From the NCBI GenBank assembly GCA_015068495.1, contig SVKL01000010.1, positions 1 to 64,000 of the forward strand: a stretch of 64,000 nucleotides of DNA, read 5' to 3'. Below are positions 26,054 to 34,559 of this stretch, piece after piece. How positions within the stretch are numbered: the stretch's first letter is position 1; each line of letters starts with the position of its first letter. Made by a program: the position numbers and the translations under genes. The DNA is from Oscillospiraceae bacterium. Lineage in GTDB: Bacteria; Bacillota; Clostridia; Oscillospirales; Oscillospiraceae. The notes under the pieces are model-generated. The model was not told the origin of the DNA, did no database searches, and saw nothing but the letters and a program-made list of their open reading frames with translations.

Positions 26054-27040
26054 TTACAAATTTTGCATAGATAACATCTGACATAAATCTGCAGAGATTT
26101 CCGCAGACAACGGGCTTTGCTGCAGGGCGCTTATCAAGGCGACGGTTTCAAACCGACAGCCAACAAATGCGGCTTCCACAATGTTTGACAAAGTCCAGTC
26201 CATAGAATCGGAATAGACCTTTGCGCCTGTGACGATACCATTCTTGGCCTCCAGCTGCAGATGAATATGCCCCCAAGGGAAATGTGCTTCACATGCAAAG
26301 GAGAAGGGAAGCGGCGTACCGAATAAATACTCCCAGCTGCTGTATTTCTCTTTTAATTCGGTGATTGCTGCCAAATCCGCATCTGTTAGTTTCAAAGCAG
26401 CAGCCGCGCCGCCGTAAACCTCTGCAAAGGCTTTCGCCATATGCTGCTTCATAGCGGCAATTGTCAGCCCGGGAGACAGCTCCTTCAAATTCACCACACG
26501 GGAACGGACGGACGCAACACCCTTTGCCTCCAGCTTGGCTTTGGGAGGGCTGAGATACCGCCCCAGCTTTTCTTTGTCCACATCCACCATCAGCGTGCCG
26601 TGATGATAGGCGTGGGTGGCGTTCTGATAAAAGGCATTTCCGGAGAATTTACGCCCGTCTGCCAATAGATCGTTCCGTCCGGACTTTTCGGCGGTAATGC
26701 CTGCCAATGCACAGGCTCGCTGAATCACAGCCACCTGCTTGTCCAAATCGTAATCCTCTTTACGCATAATAAAGGTGAAATTCAGATTTCCCAAATCGTG
26801 GAATACCGCGCCGCCGCCGGAAAGCCTTCGGGCAAGCTTACCGCCTTCTTCTTCCAGCAGGGAAGTGCGGCATTCCAGCCACGCATTTTGATTTTTTCCA
26901 ATTACCACGGTGTTTTGATTCTGCCACAGATACAGCACGCACACTCCCGGCGGGGTAATGTCCATTAGATGCTTTTCTGTTGCTAAGTTGAAATAGGGGT
27001 CAAAAGCGGTGCTTTCGAAAACGTGAAGCTTTGTAATCAT
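26054..27040 (-). CDS. lplA: Lipoate-protein ligase A
   Basis: This 328-aa enzyme adenylates free lipoate and transfers it to lysines of lipoyl domains. It has the lipoate-binding RRLSGGGAVFHD (71-82), the catalytic Lys131 in DGRKFSGNAF, HHGTLMVD, and a C-terminal accessory domain (about 245-328). It is therefore a full-length bacterial ligase. The start is ATG 27040 behind AAAGG. It diverges from the DeoR-type gene. The E2 protein encoded about 1 kb away has three lipoyl domains that need this modification. No lipoyl synthase or octanoyltransferase is seen, so the cell may rely on scavenged lipoate for this complex. Confidence 0.92.
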   Translation of the reverse strand: MITKLHVFESTAFDPYFNLATEKHLMDITPPGVCVLYLWQNQNTVVIGKNQNAWLECRTSLLEEEGGKLARRLSGGGAVFHDLGNLNFTFIMRKEDYDLDKQVAVIQRACALAGITAEKSGRNDLLADGRKFSGNAFYQNATHAYHHGTLMVDVDKEKLGRYLSPPKAKLEAKGVASVRSRVVNLKELSPGLTIAAMKQHMAKAFAEVYGGAAAALKLTDADLAAITELKEKYSSWEYLFGTPLPFSFACEAHFPWGHIHLQLEAKNGIVTGAKVYSDSMDWTLSNIVEAAFVGCRFETVALISALQQSPLSAEISADLCQMLSMQNL

Positions 27041-27071
27041 ACAGATCCTTTCTCGTACAGGGTTTGGGGTT

Positions 27072-27100
27072 ATTATAAAATAGCCCAAGGGATACGTCAA
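27072..27100 (-). promoter_or_regulatory. Sigma-A promoter of lplA
   Basis: On the minus strand TTGACG and TATAAT have a 17-bp spacer, about 30 bases before the lplA start. Confidence 0.75.
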
Positions 27101-27120
27101 CAATATTTTGTTAAATTCCC

Positions 27121-27150
27121 TTGACAAAAAATGTGTTTTAGTGTTATATT
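27121..27150 (+). promoter_or_regulatory. Promoter of the DeoR-type regulator
   Basis: TTGACA at 27121 and TATATT at 27145 have an 18-bp spacer. The -10 overlaps the TGTTATA half-sites of the operator cluster. Confidence 0.65.
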
Positions 27151-27176
27151 TGTTATATTAAAATAACATTATAACA
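27142..27176. promoter_or_regulatory. TGTTATA/TATAACA operator cluster, probable autoregulation
   Basis: Half-sites TGTTATA lie at 27142 and 27151. Opposing sites lie at 27162 (AATAACA, one mismatch) and 27170 (TATAACA). The same heptamers form a dyad at the E2 promoter (28030-28053), pointing to one regulator for both. Confidence 0.6.
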
Positions 27177-27190
27177 TCCGAGGTATCACC

Positions 27191-27940
27191 ATGAATCAAA
27201 TTCGTTTGAATAGGATGAAGACCTATATTGAAAAAAAGAATGTTGTCACCATCAAAGAACTGCAGGCGCTGTTCCCGGAGGTGTCCTTAATGACCATCCA
27301 CCGGGATTTGGACGCCTTGACGGAAGCAGGCGTGGTGGTGAAATTCCGCGGCGGTGCAAAATCCGTGCGCCACAACGGCGATCCGGAGTTCAATGTGCGG
27401 ATCGGGGAGAACAACTCCGGAAAGTTTGCCATTGCCCAAAAGGCTATGGAGCTGATCCAGCCCCACAGCTCGGTATTTTTGGATGCCAGCACCACCAATT
27501 TGATGCTGGCGCGGAGCTTGCCGGATATAAATCTGAACATTATTACCACAGGGCCCAGCATTGCGCTGGAGCTCTGCAGGCTGCATAATCCGGTGGTGAC
27601 CCTGTGCTGCGGCACCATAAACCGGAAAAATTTGGCCCTTTCCGGTCAAAATACCTTGGAAATGCTGAAGAAAATCAACATAGATTTGGCATTTATCGGT
27701 GTGTCGGGATTTAGTCTGGAGGCAGGCTTTACCTGCGGTACAGAGGGGGATATGCTGGTGAAGCGTATGGTCATTCAAAAGGCTCGCACCAGCGTTGTGA
27801 TGTGCAGCCACGACAAGCTCAAATGCCTGATGCCTTACACCTTTGCCCATCTTTCCGATGTGGATTATCTGATTTCCGATGAGCCGATGCCGGAGGCGTT
27901 TGCCGATGCCGCAAAGCAGGCTGGCTTAAAAATTTTATAA
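27191..27940 (+). CDS. DeoR/GlpR family transcriptional regulator
   Basis: This 249-aa repressor-type protein has an N-terminal DeoR helix-turn-helix (about 3-58; VSLMTIHRDLDALTEAGVVVKFRGGA) and a C-terminal DeoRC sugar-phosphate sensor (about 75-235; SVFLDASTTNLMLAR, IITTGPSIALEL, and the GVSGFSLEAGFTC loop). It diverges from lplA and precedes the dehydrogenase operon. Matching palindromes at its own promoter and at the operon promoter suggest it represses both until a phosphorylated metabolite appears. A perfect terminator follows. Confidence 0.88.
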   Translation: MNQIRLNRMKTYIEKKNVVTIKELQALFPEVSLMTIHRDLDALTEAGVVVKFRGGAKSVRHNGDPEFNVRIGENNSGKFAIAQKAMELIQPHSSVFLDASTTNLMLARSLPDINLNIITTGPSIALELCRLHNPVVTLCCGTINRKNLALSGQNTLEMLKKINIDLAFIGVSGFSLEAGFTCGTEGDMLVKRMVIQKARTSVVMCSHDKLKCLMPYTFAHLSDVDYLISDEPMPEAFADAAKQAGLKIL

Positions 27941-27949
27941 GGAAGCCAA

Positions 27950-27987
27950 GGCCGAATTCTGCATAGAACAGCAGAATTCGGCTTTCC
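27950..27987 (+). terminator. Rho-independent terminator of the DeoR-type gene
   Basis: GCCGAATTCTGC and GCAGAATTCGGC form a perfect 12-bp stem, followed by TTTCCC. Confidence 0.7.
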
Positions 27988-28008
27988 CACTTTTGTAGCA
28001 ATTAACTA

Positions 28009-28053
28009 TTGACGAAAGGTGTAGTGAGGTGTTATAATTAACAAGCTATAACA
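28009..28053 (+). promoter_or_regulatory. Promoter and operator of the lipoate-dependent dehydrogenase operon
   Basis: TTGACG (28009) and TATAAT (28033) have an 18-bp spacer. The dyad TGTTATA-(10 nt)-TATAACA (28030-28053) covers the -10 and the likely transcription start, as expected for a repressor. Its half-sites match those at the DeoR-type promoter. Confidence 0.7.
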
Positions 28054-28104
28054 ATGGGGGAGTTTGGATACCAACCGCCCTCAAAAATAAAGGAGGAAAT
28101 CCCT

Positions 28105-29988
28105 TTGGCAAATGCTGTTATTATGCCCAAAGCTGGCATAACCGTAGAAAGCTGTATCATCGGCGAATGGGTTAAGAAGGTTGGCGACACCGTAAACGTC
28201 GGCGACGTTCTGTTTACCTACGAGACCGATAAGGCAAGCTTCGAGTGTGAATCCACTGCAGCAGGTACTCTTTTGGACATCTTCTTTGAAGAGGGTGACG
28301 AGGTTCCCTGCTTGACAAACGTCTGCGCCGTCGGTAACCCCGGCGAAGACACCTCTGCTCTGCGTGGCGGTTCCGCTGCCGACGCACCTGCTGAGGCTCC
28401 CGCTGCAGCACCCGCAGCCGCCGCTGCACCTGCTGCTACACCTGCCGCTTGCGCCACCAAGGCCCGCGGTGTTCTGATGCCCAAGGCCGGCATCACCGTC
28501 GAGAGCTGCATCATCGGCGAGTGGCTGAAGAAGGTTGGCGATCAGGTTAAGGTCGGCGACGTTCTGTTTACTTACGAGACCGACAAGGCTTCCTTCGAGT
28601 GCGAATCCACCGAGGAAGGCGAGCTGTTGGCTATCTTCTACGAGGAAGGCGACGAAGTTCCCTGCCTGGAGAACGTCTGCGCTGTTGGTCCTCACGGTGA
28701 GCCCACCGATTGCCTGAAGGGCATCGGCGGCACTCCCGCTGCTGAAGCAACTGCTGAGGCTGCTGCTCCTGCCGCTGAGGCTGCTGCTACACCCGCTACC
28801 GGCGGTGTGGAAACTGTCATTATGCCCAAGGCCGGCATTACTGTTGAGTCCTGCCTGATCGGCGAATGGCTGAAGAAGGTTGGCGACCAGATTAAGATCG
28901 GCGACGTTCTGTTCACCTACGAGACCGACAAGGCTTCCTTCGAGTGCGAGTCCACTGCAGAAGGCGAGCTGCTGGAGATCCTCTATAACGAGGGTGACGA
29001 AGTTCCCTGCCTGGAAGCTGTCTGCAAAATCGGCGTGAAGGGCGCTGCTGCCGCAGCACCTGCCGGCAACGCCGGCGCTGCCGTATCTCCCAGAGCCAAG
29101 AAGCTGGCTGCTACCGCCGGTGTGGATGCCACTATGGCAACCGGTACCGGTCCCAACGGCCGCATCATCGAGCGTGATGTCCGCGAGCTGATGGCCAATC
29201 CTCCCGCTCAGGCTGCTGCTCCCGCAGTTGCTGCCGAGGCACCTGCTGCCGCTCCTGCTGCTGCACCTGCAGCTGCTCCTGCTGCAAGCGAAGCCGAATA
29301 CAAGGATGTGAAGTTCAGCGGTATCCGCCGTGCAATCAGCAAGTCTATGACTACCTCCTTGCACACGATGGCTCAGCTGACCCACAACACCTCCTTCGAC
29401 GCAACCAACATTCTGAACTACCGCAAGGCTCTGAAGGCTGCCGGTGGCGAGTACGCAGGCATTACCTTGGGCGACATCATTCTGTATGCTGTTTCCCGCA
29501 CCCTGCTGAACCACCCCGACCTGAACGCCAATATGCTGGATGACAACTCCATCCGCCTGTTCAACCACGTGAACCTGGGTGTGGCTGTGGATACTCCCCG
29601 TGGCCTGATGGTGCCCACCATCTTCCACGCAGACGAGATGAGCCTGCTGGAGATCTCCAAGGCTGTTAAGGCTTTGGCAGCTGAGTGCCGCGACGGCGCA
29701 ATCAGCCCCGACAAGCTGTCCGGTGGCTCCTTCACCGTATCCAATCTGGGTAATATGGGCGTTGAGTCCTTTACTCCTGTTATCAATCCTCCCCAGACCG
29801 GTATTCTGGGTGTTTGCGGCACTATCGACCGTGTCCGCAAGGGCGCAGACGGCTCTATCGAGCTGTACCCCGCAATGGGCCTGAGCCTGACCTATGACCA
29901 CCGCGCTGTGGACGGCACACCCGCAGCTAAGTTCCAAAAGGAACTGGGCTTCAATCTGGAGAACTTCACAGTTCTGCTGAGCAAGTAA
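28105..29988 (+). CDS. Dihydrolipoamide acyltransferase (E2) with three lipoyl domains
   Basis: This 627-aa core protein of a 2-oxoacid/acetoin-type dehydrogenase complex has three tandem lipoyl domains joined by Ala/Pro linkers. Each carries ETDKASFE with the lipoylated Lys (43, 161 and about 283). The peripheral-subunit binding domain (about 345-380; SPRAKKLAATAGVD...GPNGRIIERDV) recruits E3 and E1. The catalytic domain (about 400-627) ends with YDHRAVDG (His near 599). The start is TTG 28105 behind AAGGAGG; the ORF track's ATG at 28054 lies at the operator. Strongly biased codon use suggests high expression. Three lipoyl domains are at the upper end for Gram-positive E2 proteins. The acyl substrate is unresolved. 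Confidence 0.92.
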   Translation: MANAVIMPKAGITVESCIIGEWVKKVGDTVNVGDVLFTYETDKASFECESTAAGTLLDIFFEEGDEVPCLTNVCAVGNPGEDTSALRGGSAADAPAEAPAAAPAAAAAPAATPAACATKARGVLMPKAGITVESCIIGEWLKKVGDQVKVGDVLFTYETDKASFECESTEEGELLAIFYEEGDEVPCLENVCAVGPHGEPTDCLKGIGGTPAAEATAEAAAPAAEAAATPATGGVETVIMPKAGITVESCLIGEWLKKVGDQIKIGDVLFTYETDKASFECESTAEGELLEILYNEGDEVPCLEAVCKIGVKGAAAAAPAGNAGAAVSPRAKKLAATAGVDATMATGTGPNGRIIERDVRELMANPPAQAAAPAVAAEAPAAAPAAAPAAAPAASEAEYKDVKFSGIRRAISKSMTTSLHTMAQLTHNTSFDATNILNYRKALKAAGGEYAGITLGDIILYAVSRTLLNHPDLNANMLDDNSIRLFNHVNLGVAVDTPRGLMVPTIFHADEMSLLEISKAVKALAAECRDGAISPDKLSGGSFTVSNLGNMGVESFTPVINPPQTGILGVCGTIDRVRKGADGSIELYPAMGLSLTYDHRAVDGTPAAKFQKELGFNLENFTVLLSK

Positions 29989-29997
29989 GAGGTGGCT

Positions 29998-31365
29998 ATG
30001 GAACTGTTCGATTTACTGGTCGTTGGCGGCGGACCCGGCGGATACCTTTGCGCTGAGCGTGCTGCCCAAGGCGGTATGAAAGTTGCCTTGTTTGAGAAAA
30101 GAGCCCTTGGCGGCACTTGCCTGAATGAGGGCTGTATCCCCACCAAGACACTGCTGAACTCTTCCAAAATGTACCGTCACGCAACCGAAAGCGAGGCCTA
30201 CGGTGTTACCGCCAGCGGTGTCATCTTCGACCACGCAAAGGTAGTGGCACGGAAGAATAATGTGGTAAAAACACTGGTTGCCGGTGTTGGCGCAACAATG
30301 AATGCCAACAAGGTAACCGTGATTACCGGAGATGCAGTTATCTCCGGTCGCGCAGATGATGGCTTTGCTGTCACTGCAAACGGAACAACCTATACCGGAC
30401 GCCGGCTGGCAATTGCCAGCGGCTCCGAAACCGTGATTCCCCCCGTTCCCGGCCTGAAAGAGGGCTTGGCAGCCGGCTTCGTGGTGACCAACCGCGAGGT
30501 GCTGGATTTGATGGAACTACCCAAGGAAATGGTAGTTATCGGCGGCGGTGTTATCGGTTTGGAAATGGCCTACTACTTCGCCTCTGTGGGCGTTAAGGTA
30601 ACGGTTATTGAGATGATGCCCAAGATTGCCGGCGCAACCGATCCGGAAATCTGCAAGGTGCTCACCGACGCCTTTGAAAAGCGTGGTATGGTATTCAAGC
30701 TCTCTGCCAAGGTGCTGGAAGTGAAAACCAATTCCGTCATCTACGAGGAGAACGGCCAGCAGAAGGAAATCGCCTGCGATAAGGTTCTGCTTTCTGCCGG
30801 TCGCCGTCCTGCTACCGCAGGCATCGGCTTGGAAACACTGGGTCTGCAAATGGATAGAGCTGCCATTGTCACTGACCGTCATATGTGCACCACTGTACAG
30901 AATGTGTACGCAGTAGGCGACTGCAACGGTAAGTCTATGCTTGCCCACACCGCCTACCGGGAAGCTGAGGTTGCGGTAAACCATATGTTGGGCAAGTGTG
31001 ACGAAATGCGTTATGACGTAATCCCTGCCGTTATCTACACCGACCCTGAGGTGGCATCCATTGGCCACAGCAAGGAAGGCGCAGAGAAACTGGGTATGAA
31101 CGTAAAGGAAGTAAAGCTTCCTATGTCCTACGCAGGCCGTTACTTGGCAGAGACCAACGGCGGCAAGGGCTTTATCAAGCTGGTGGTGGACACCGACCGT
31201 AACCGGCTGGTTGGCTGCCATATGGTAGGCTCCTACGCATCTGAAATCATTATGACCGCAACGATGATGGTGGACACCGAGCTGACACCCGATCGCTTGA
31301 AAAAGCTGGTATTCCCTCATCCCACGGTTGCAGAAATTATTCGTGAAGCAATTTTCCATATTTAA
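29998..31365 (+). CDS. lpdA: Dihydrolipoyl dehydrogenase (E3)
   Basis: This 455-aa FAD enzyme reoxidises dihydrolipoamide with NAD+. It has an N-terminal FAD site VVGGGPGGYLC (8-18), redox-active Cys41 and Cys46 in GGTCLNEGCIPTK, an NAD site VVIGGGVIGLEMAY near 180, and the active-site His-Glu pair in FPHPTVAE near the C-terminus. ATG 29998 is preferred over the track's GTG because AGAGGT lies at the right distance. It sits 9 bp after E2 and 14 bp before E1 and has no lipoyl domain of its own. Confidence 0.93.
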   Translation: MELFDLLVVGGGPGGYLCAERAAQGGMKVALFEKRALGGTCLNEGCIPTKTLLNSSKMYRHATESEAYGVTASGVIFDHAKVVARKNNVVKTLVAGVGATMNANKVTVITGDAVISGRADDGFAVTANGTTYTGRRLAIASGSETVIPPVPGLKEGLAAGFVVTNREVLDLMELPKEMVVIGGGVIGLEMAYYFASVGVKVTVIEMMPKIAGATDPEICKVLTDAFEKRGMVFKLSAKVLEVKTNSVIYEENGQQKEIACDKVLLSAGRRPATAGIGLETLGLQMDRAAIVTDRHMCTTVQNVYAVGDCNGKSMLAHTAYREAEVAVNHMLGKCDEMRYDVIPAVIYTDPEVASIGHSKEGAEKLGMNVKEVKLPMSYAGRYLAETNGGKGFIKLVVDTDRNRLVGCHMVGSYASEIIMTATMMVDTELTPDRLKKLVFPHPTVAEIIREAIFHI

Positions 31366-31379
31366 GGAGGAAATAAAAT

Positions 31380-33857
31380 ATGCCTAAGAGTTTATTTGTT
31401 GATCCTAAGGAAGTCCGTGCAGCCGGTAAGGTTACATTTAACGACATTCCCGTGAATCAGTACAACAAGTCCGTGAAGGACGAGCTGAAGTCCGGCAAGT
31501 ACACCAAGGAAGACCTGATTCGTATCTTCCGCGATATGACCGTTCTGCGTGAGTTCGAGACCATGCTGAACAACATCAAGACCCAAGGCGGCTACAACGG
31601 TATCGACCATACCTACCCCGGTCCTGCGCACCTGTCCATCGGTCAGGAAGCAGCCTGTGTAGGTCAGGCATACCTGCTGGACGAGAACGACTTCGCTTTC
31701 GGCAGCCACCGCTCCCACTCCGAGATTCTGGCTAAGGCTCTGTCCACCATCAACAAGATGAGCGACGAGCAGCTGATGAACGTGATGGAGAACTTCCTGG
31801 AGGGCAAGTGCCTGCGTTCTACCCAGCGTCTGGGTGAGACCAAGGACGTGAAGGAGCTGGCTATCCGCTTCATCCTGTACGGTACACTGTCTGAGATTTT
31901 TGCCCGTGAGACCGGTTTCCACCTGGGTATGGGCGGCTCTATGCACGCCTTCTTCCTGCCCTTCGGTATCTACCCCAACAACGCAATTGTTGGCGGCTCC
32001 GGCACTATCTCCACCGGCGCAGCCCTGTTCAAGAAGGTAAATGACAAGAAGGGTATCGTTGTCTGCAACGTTGGCGACGCTGCTATGTCCCGTGGTCCTG
32101 TTTGGGAAGCTCTGAACTTCGCTGCTATGGACCAGTACAAGACCTTGTGGGAGTCCCACAAGGACGGTATGCCCATCCTGTACAATATCTTCAACAACTC
32201 CTACGGTATGGGCGACCAGACCCGCGGCGAGACCATGGGCCAGGGCGTTATGGCTCGTATCGCTTCCGGCGTAAGCCCCACTCAGTTCCACGCTGAGACT
32301 GTTGACGGCTTCAACCCCTTGGCAGTGATCGACGCTATGGAGCGCAAGCTGGAGCTGCTCCGCAACGGCCAGGGCCCTGTAATGCTGGAAACCCTTACTT
32401 ACCGTTTCTCCGGCCACTCCGTCTCCGACCAGAACGCTTACCGTACAAAGGAAGAGATGGACGCTTGGAAGGAAGTGGACCCGCTGACCACCTATCCCGC
32501 AGAGCTGGTTAAGGCCGGTGTTATGACCCAGGCTGAGGTAGACGCTATCTTGGAGGAAACCAAGGAGCGTATGACTCTGATCTGCAAGGCAGCTGCCGAT
32601 CCCGAGATCAGCCCCTACTGCGATTTCGATAAGGATCCCGCTGTGGTTGAGCGTCTGATGTTCTCCAATCAGCAGGTCGAGGCTTTTGAAGCACATCGTA
32701 CTCCTGAGTTCACCGTTCCCAAGGAAGAGGCCGAAGGCTACAAGAAGATCAAGTCCAAGAGCCGCAGCCCCTGGGATGCAGACGGCAAGCCCGTTTCCAA
32801 GATGAAGCTGTACAACCTTCGTGACGCTCTGTCTGAGGTTATCTGGGACCGCTTCTACGAGGATCCCACTTTGATCGCTTACGGCGAAGACTGCCGTGAC
32901 TGGGGTGGCGCATTCGCTGTTTACCGTGGTATGATGGACGCTCTGCCTCACTGCCGTCTGTTCAACTCCAACCTGGCTGAAGGCGCAATCGTTGGTACTG
33001 CTGTTGGTTACGCACTGTCCGGCGGCCGCGCTCTGGTAGAGCTGATGTACGCTGACTTCATCGGCTGCGCCGGTGACGAGATCTTCAACCAGATGGCTAA
33101 GTGGCAGTCTATGTCCGCCGGCATCCTGAAGATGCCTCTGGTTCTGCGTGTTTCTGTTGGCTCCAAGTACGGCGCACAGCACTCTCAGGACTGGACCGCA
33201 CTGTGCGCACACATCCCCGGCCTGAAGGTGGTATTCCCCGCAACTCCCTGGGAAGCTAAGGGTCTGATGGAGACCGCTCTGAAGGGCACTGACCCTGTTG
33301 TCTTCTTCGAATCTCAGAGAATCTACGACAAGGGTGAAGAGTTCCACGAAGGCGGCGTGCCTGCTGAGCGTTACGAAATCACCATTGGTGACGTGAACAA
33401 GATTCGCGACGGTAAGGACGTTACCATCCTGACCGTGGGTGCTGTTCTGTACCGGGCTATGGATGCTGTAAAGGAACTGTCCGAGAAGTACGGTATGGAG
33501 GCTGAGGTTATTAACCTGCACTCTTTGGCTCCTCTGGATTACACCAAGATTGTGGAGTCCGTCCGTAAGACCGGTCGCGTGGTGCTGGTATCCGATGCTT
33601 GCGCCCGTGGCAGCTTTATGAATGACGTTGCCCGTAACATCACCGAGCTGTGCTTCGACGATTTGGATGCGCCTCCCGTTGTGATCGGCGCTAAGAACTG
33701 GATTACACCTCCCTTCGAGTTCGACAAGTACTTCTTCCCGCAGGCTGAGTGGATCATTGACGCTATCAATGATAAGCTGATTCCTTTGGAAGGCCACGTG
33801 TCCACCACCGGTTGCACCGAAGCTGAGCACATCCGCCGCGCTAAGGAAGGCGTGTAA
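31380..33857 (+). CDS. Fused E1 alpha-beta subunit of a TPP-dependent 2-oxoacid/acetoin dehydrogenase
   Basis: This 825-aa protein joins the E1 alpha and beta subunits in one chain. The alpha part (about 60-440) has the thiamine diphosphate motif: NVGDAAMSRG near 228 (GDA instead of the usual GDG), then NIFNN. The beta part (about 470-825) starts NLRDALSEVIWDRF and contains GAKNWITPPFE near the end. E1 is usually two genes in bacteria; fusion is less common. It decarboxylates the substrate and acylates the E2 lipoyl arms. Order E2-E3-E1 is unusual. Acetoin, pyruvate or a branched keto acid are all possible; none is proven. Confidence 0.88.
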   Translation: MPKSLFVDPKEVRAAGKVTFNDIPVNQYNKSVKDELKSGKYTKEDLIRIFRDMTVLREFETMLNNIKTQGGYNGIDHTYPGPAHLSIGQEAACVGQAYLLDENDFAFGSHRSHSEILAKALSTINKMSDEQLMNVMENFLEGKCLRSTQRLGETKDVKELAIRFILYGTLSEIFARETGFHLGMGGSMHAFFLPFGIYPNNAIVGGSGTISTGAALFKKVNDKKGIVVCNVGDAAMSRGPVWEALNFAAMDQYKTLWESHKDGMPILYNIFNNSYGMGDQTRGETMGQGVMARIASGVSPTQFHAETVDGFNPLAVIDAMERKLELLRNGQGPVMLETLTYRFSGHSVSDQNAYRTKEEMDAWKEVDPLTTYPAELVKAGVMTQAEVDAILEETKERMTLICKAAADPEISPYCDFDKDPAVVERLMFSNQQVEAFEAHRTPEFTVPKEEAEGYKKIKSKSRSPWDADGKPVSKMKLYNLRDALSEVIWDRFYEDPTLIAYGEDCRDWGGAFAVYRGMMDALPHCRLFNSNLAEGAIVGTAVGYALSGGRALVELMYADFIGCAGDEIFNQMAKWQSMSAGILKMPLVLRVSVGSKYGAQHSQDWTALCAHIPGLKVVFPATPWEAKGLMETALKGTDPVVFFESQRIYDKGEEFHEGGVPAERYEITIGDVNKIRDGKDVTILTVGAVLYRAMDAVKELSEKYGMEAEVINLHSLAPLDYTKIVESVRKTGRVVLVSDACARGSFMNDVARNITELCFDDLDAPPVVIGAKNWITPPFEFDKYFFPQAEWIIDAINDKLIPLEGHVSTTGCTEAEHIRRAKEGV

Positions 33858-33863
33858 GCAACA

Positions 33864-34496
33864 ATGGAGATACAACGCACTGCCAATGCAGGTGTGCTGC
33901 TGAAGCTGGATGGCGTGTCTATCCTGCTGGACGGGCTTGCAGACAGGGTGGAAGGCTACCTTCCCACACCGCCTGCTATCGCCCAAGACTTGCTGGACAA
34001 CCTGCCGGATATCTTGGCGTTTACCCATTGCCATAAAGACCATTGCAGTGAAGCGTTGCTTCTCCCATACCGCAAACAGAATCTCCGGCCCATTATTGGG
34101 CCGGAGTTACTGCATCAAGGCGCGGTAAAAGTGGGGGATGTGACGATTACACCTGTGGCAAGCCGCCACTTGGGCAAGGCTGAGCCGGGACTTACCCACG
34201 TCAGCTACATTGTGCAGGGAAGCAAATGCCTGTGGTTTATGGGCGATGCTGCGCCTTTGCAGTGGAAAAACCGCACCGATTTACCCAAACCGGACGTGCT
34301 GATTGCCCCCTATGCCTACGGTAACACCAAGGCGGTATGGGATATGACCTGCAGCCTGACAAGGAATGTGGTTTTGCTGCACCTACCGGACAGAGAAAAG
34401 GATATATACGGTCTGTGGGACGGTGTGGATTCCACCACCCGCGGCACTACCGCCAACCTTTACATTCCGCAAATCGGTGAAACCATTGCAATCTAA
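33864..34496 (+). CDS. MBL-fold metallo-hydrolase (UlaG-like)
   Basis: This 210-aa protein has a compact metallo-beta-lactamase fold with the metal motif THCHKDH (His55, His57, Asp59, His60), further ligands at SRHLG near 108 and in MGDAAPL near 127. It follows the E1 gene after 6 bp and ends at the operon terminator, so it is probably made with the dehydrogenase complex. Relatives include lactonases and thioesterases; a thioester or lactone cleaving role next to an acyl-CoA-forming complex is possible. No family-specific substrate residues are recognised. Confidence 0.75.
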   Translation: MEIQRTANAGVLLKLDGVSILLDGLADRVEGYLPTPPAIAQDLLDNLPDILAFTHCHKDHCSEALLLPYRKQNLRPIIGPELLHQGAVKVGDVTITPVASRHLGKAEPGLTHVSYIVQGSKCLWFMGDAAPLQWKNRTDLPKPDVLIAPYAYGNTKAVWDMTCSLTRNVVLLHLPDREKDIYGLWDGVDSTTRGTTANLYIPQIGETIAI

Positions 34497-34526
34497 ATGA
34501 ATATAGGAACGAATCTTCCAATAAAG

Positions 34527-34557
34527 AAAAGGCGTGCTGCATTGCAGCACGCCTTTT
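34527..34557. terminator. Bidirectional terminator
   Basis: AAAAGGCGTGCTGC pairs with GCAGCACGCCTTTT. It serves the dehydrogenase operon and the convergent LTA-synthase-like gene. Confidence 0.85.
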
Positions 34558-34559
34558 GC

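Noticed and set aside
28230-29000. Repeated DNA in the E2 gene as a possible tandem repeat array
   Set aside because: The repeats are the three lipoyl domains and their Ala/Pro linkers, explained by the protein.
28081-29937. 618-aa minus-strand ORF opposite E2
   Set aside because: It is a Gly/Ser-rich translation of the complement of Ala/Pro linkers and lipoyl repeats. E2 on the plus strand is unmistakable.
31392-34043. 883-aa minus-strand ORF opposite E1
   Set aside because: Long open antisense frames are expected opposite strongly codon-biased genes. No start signal or domain is seen.
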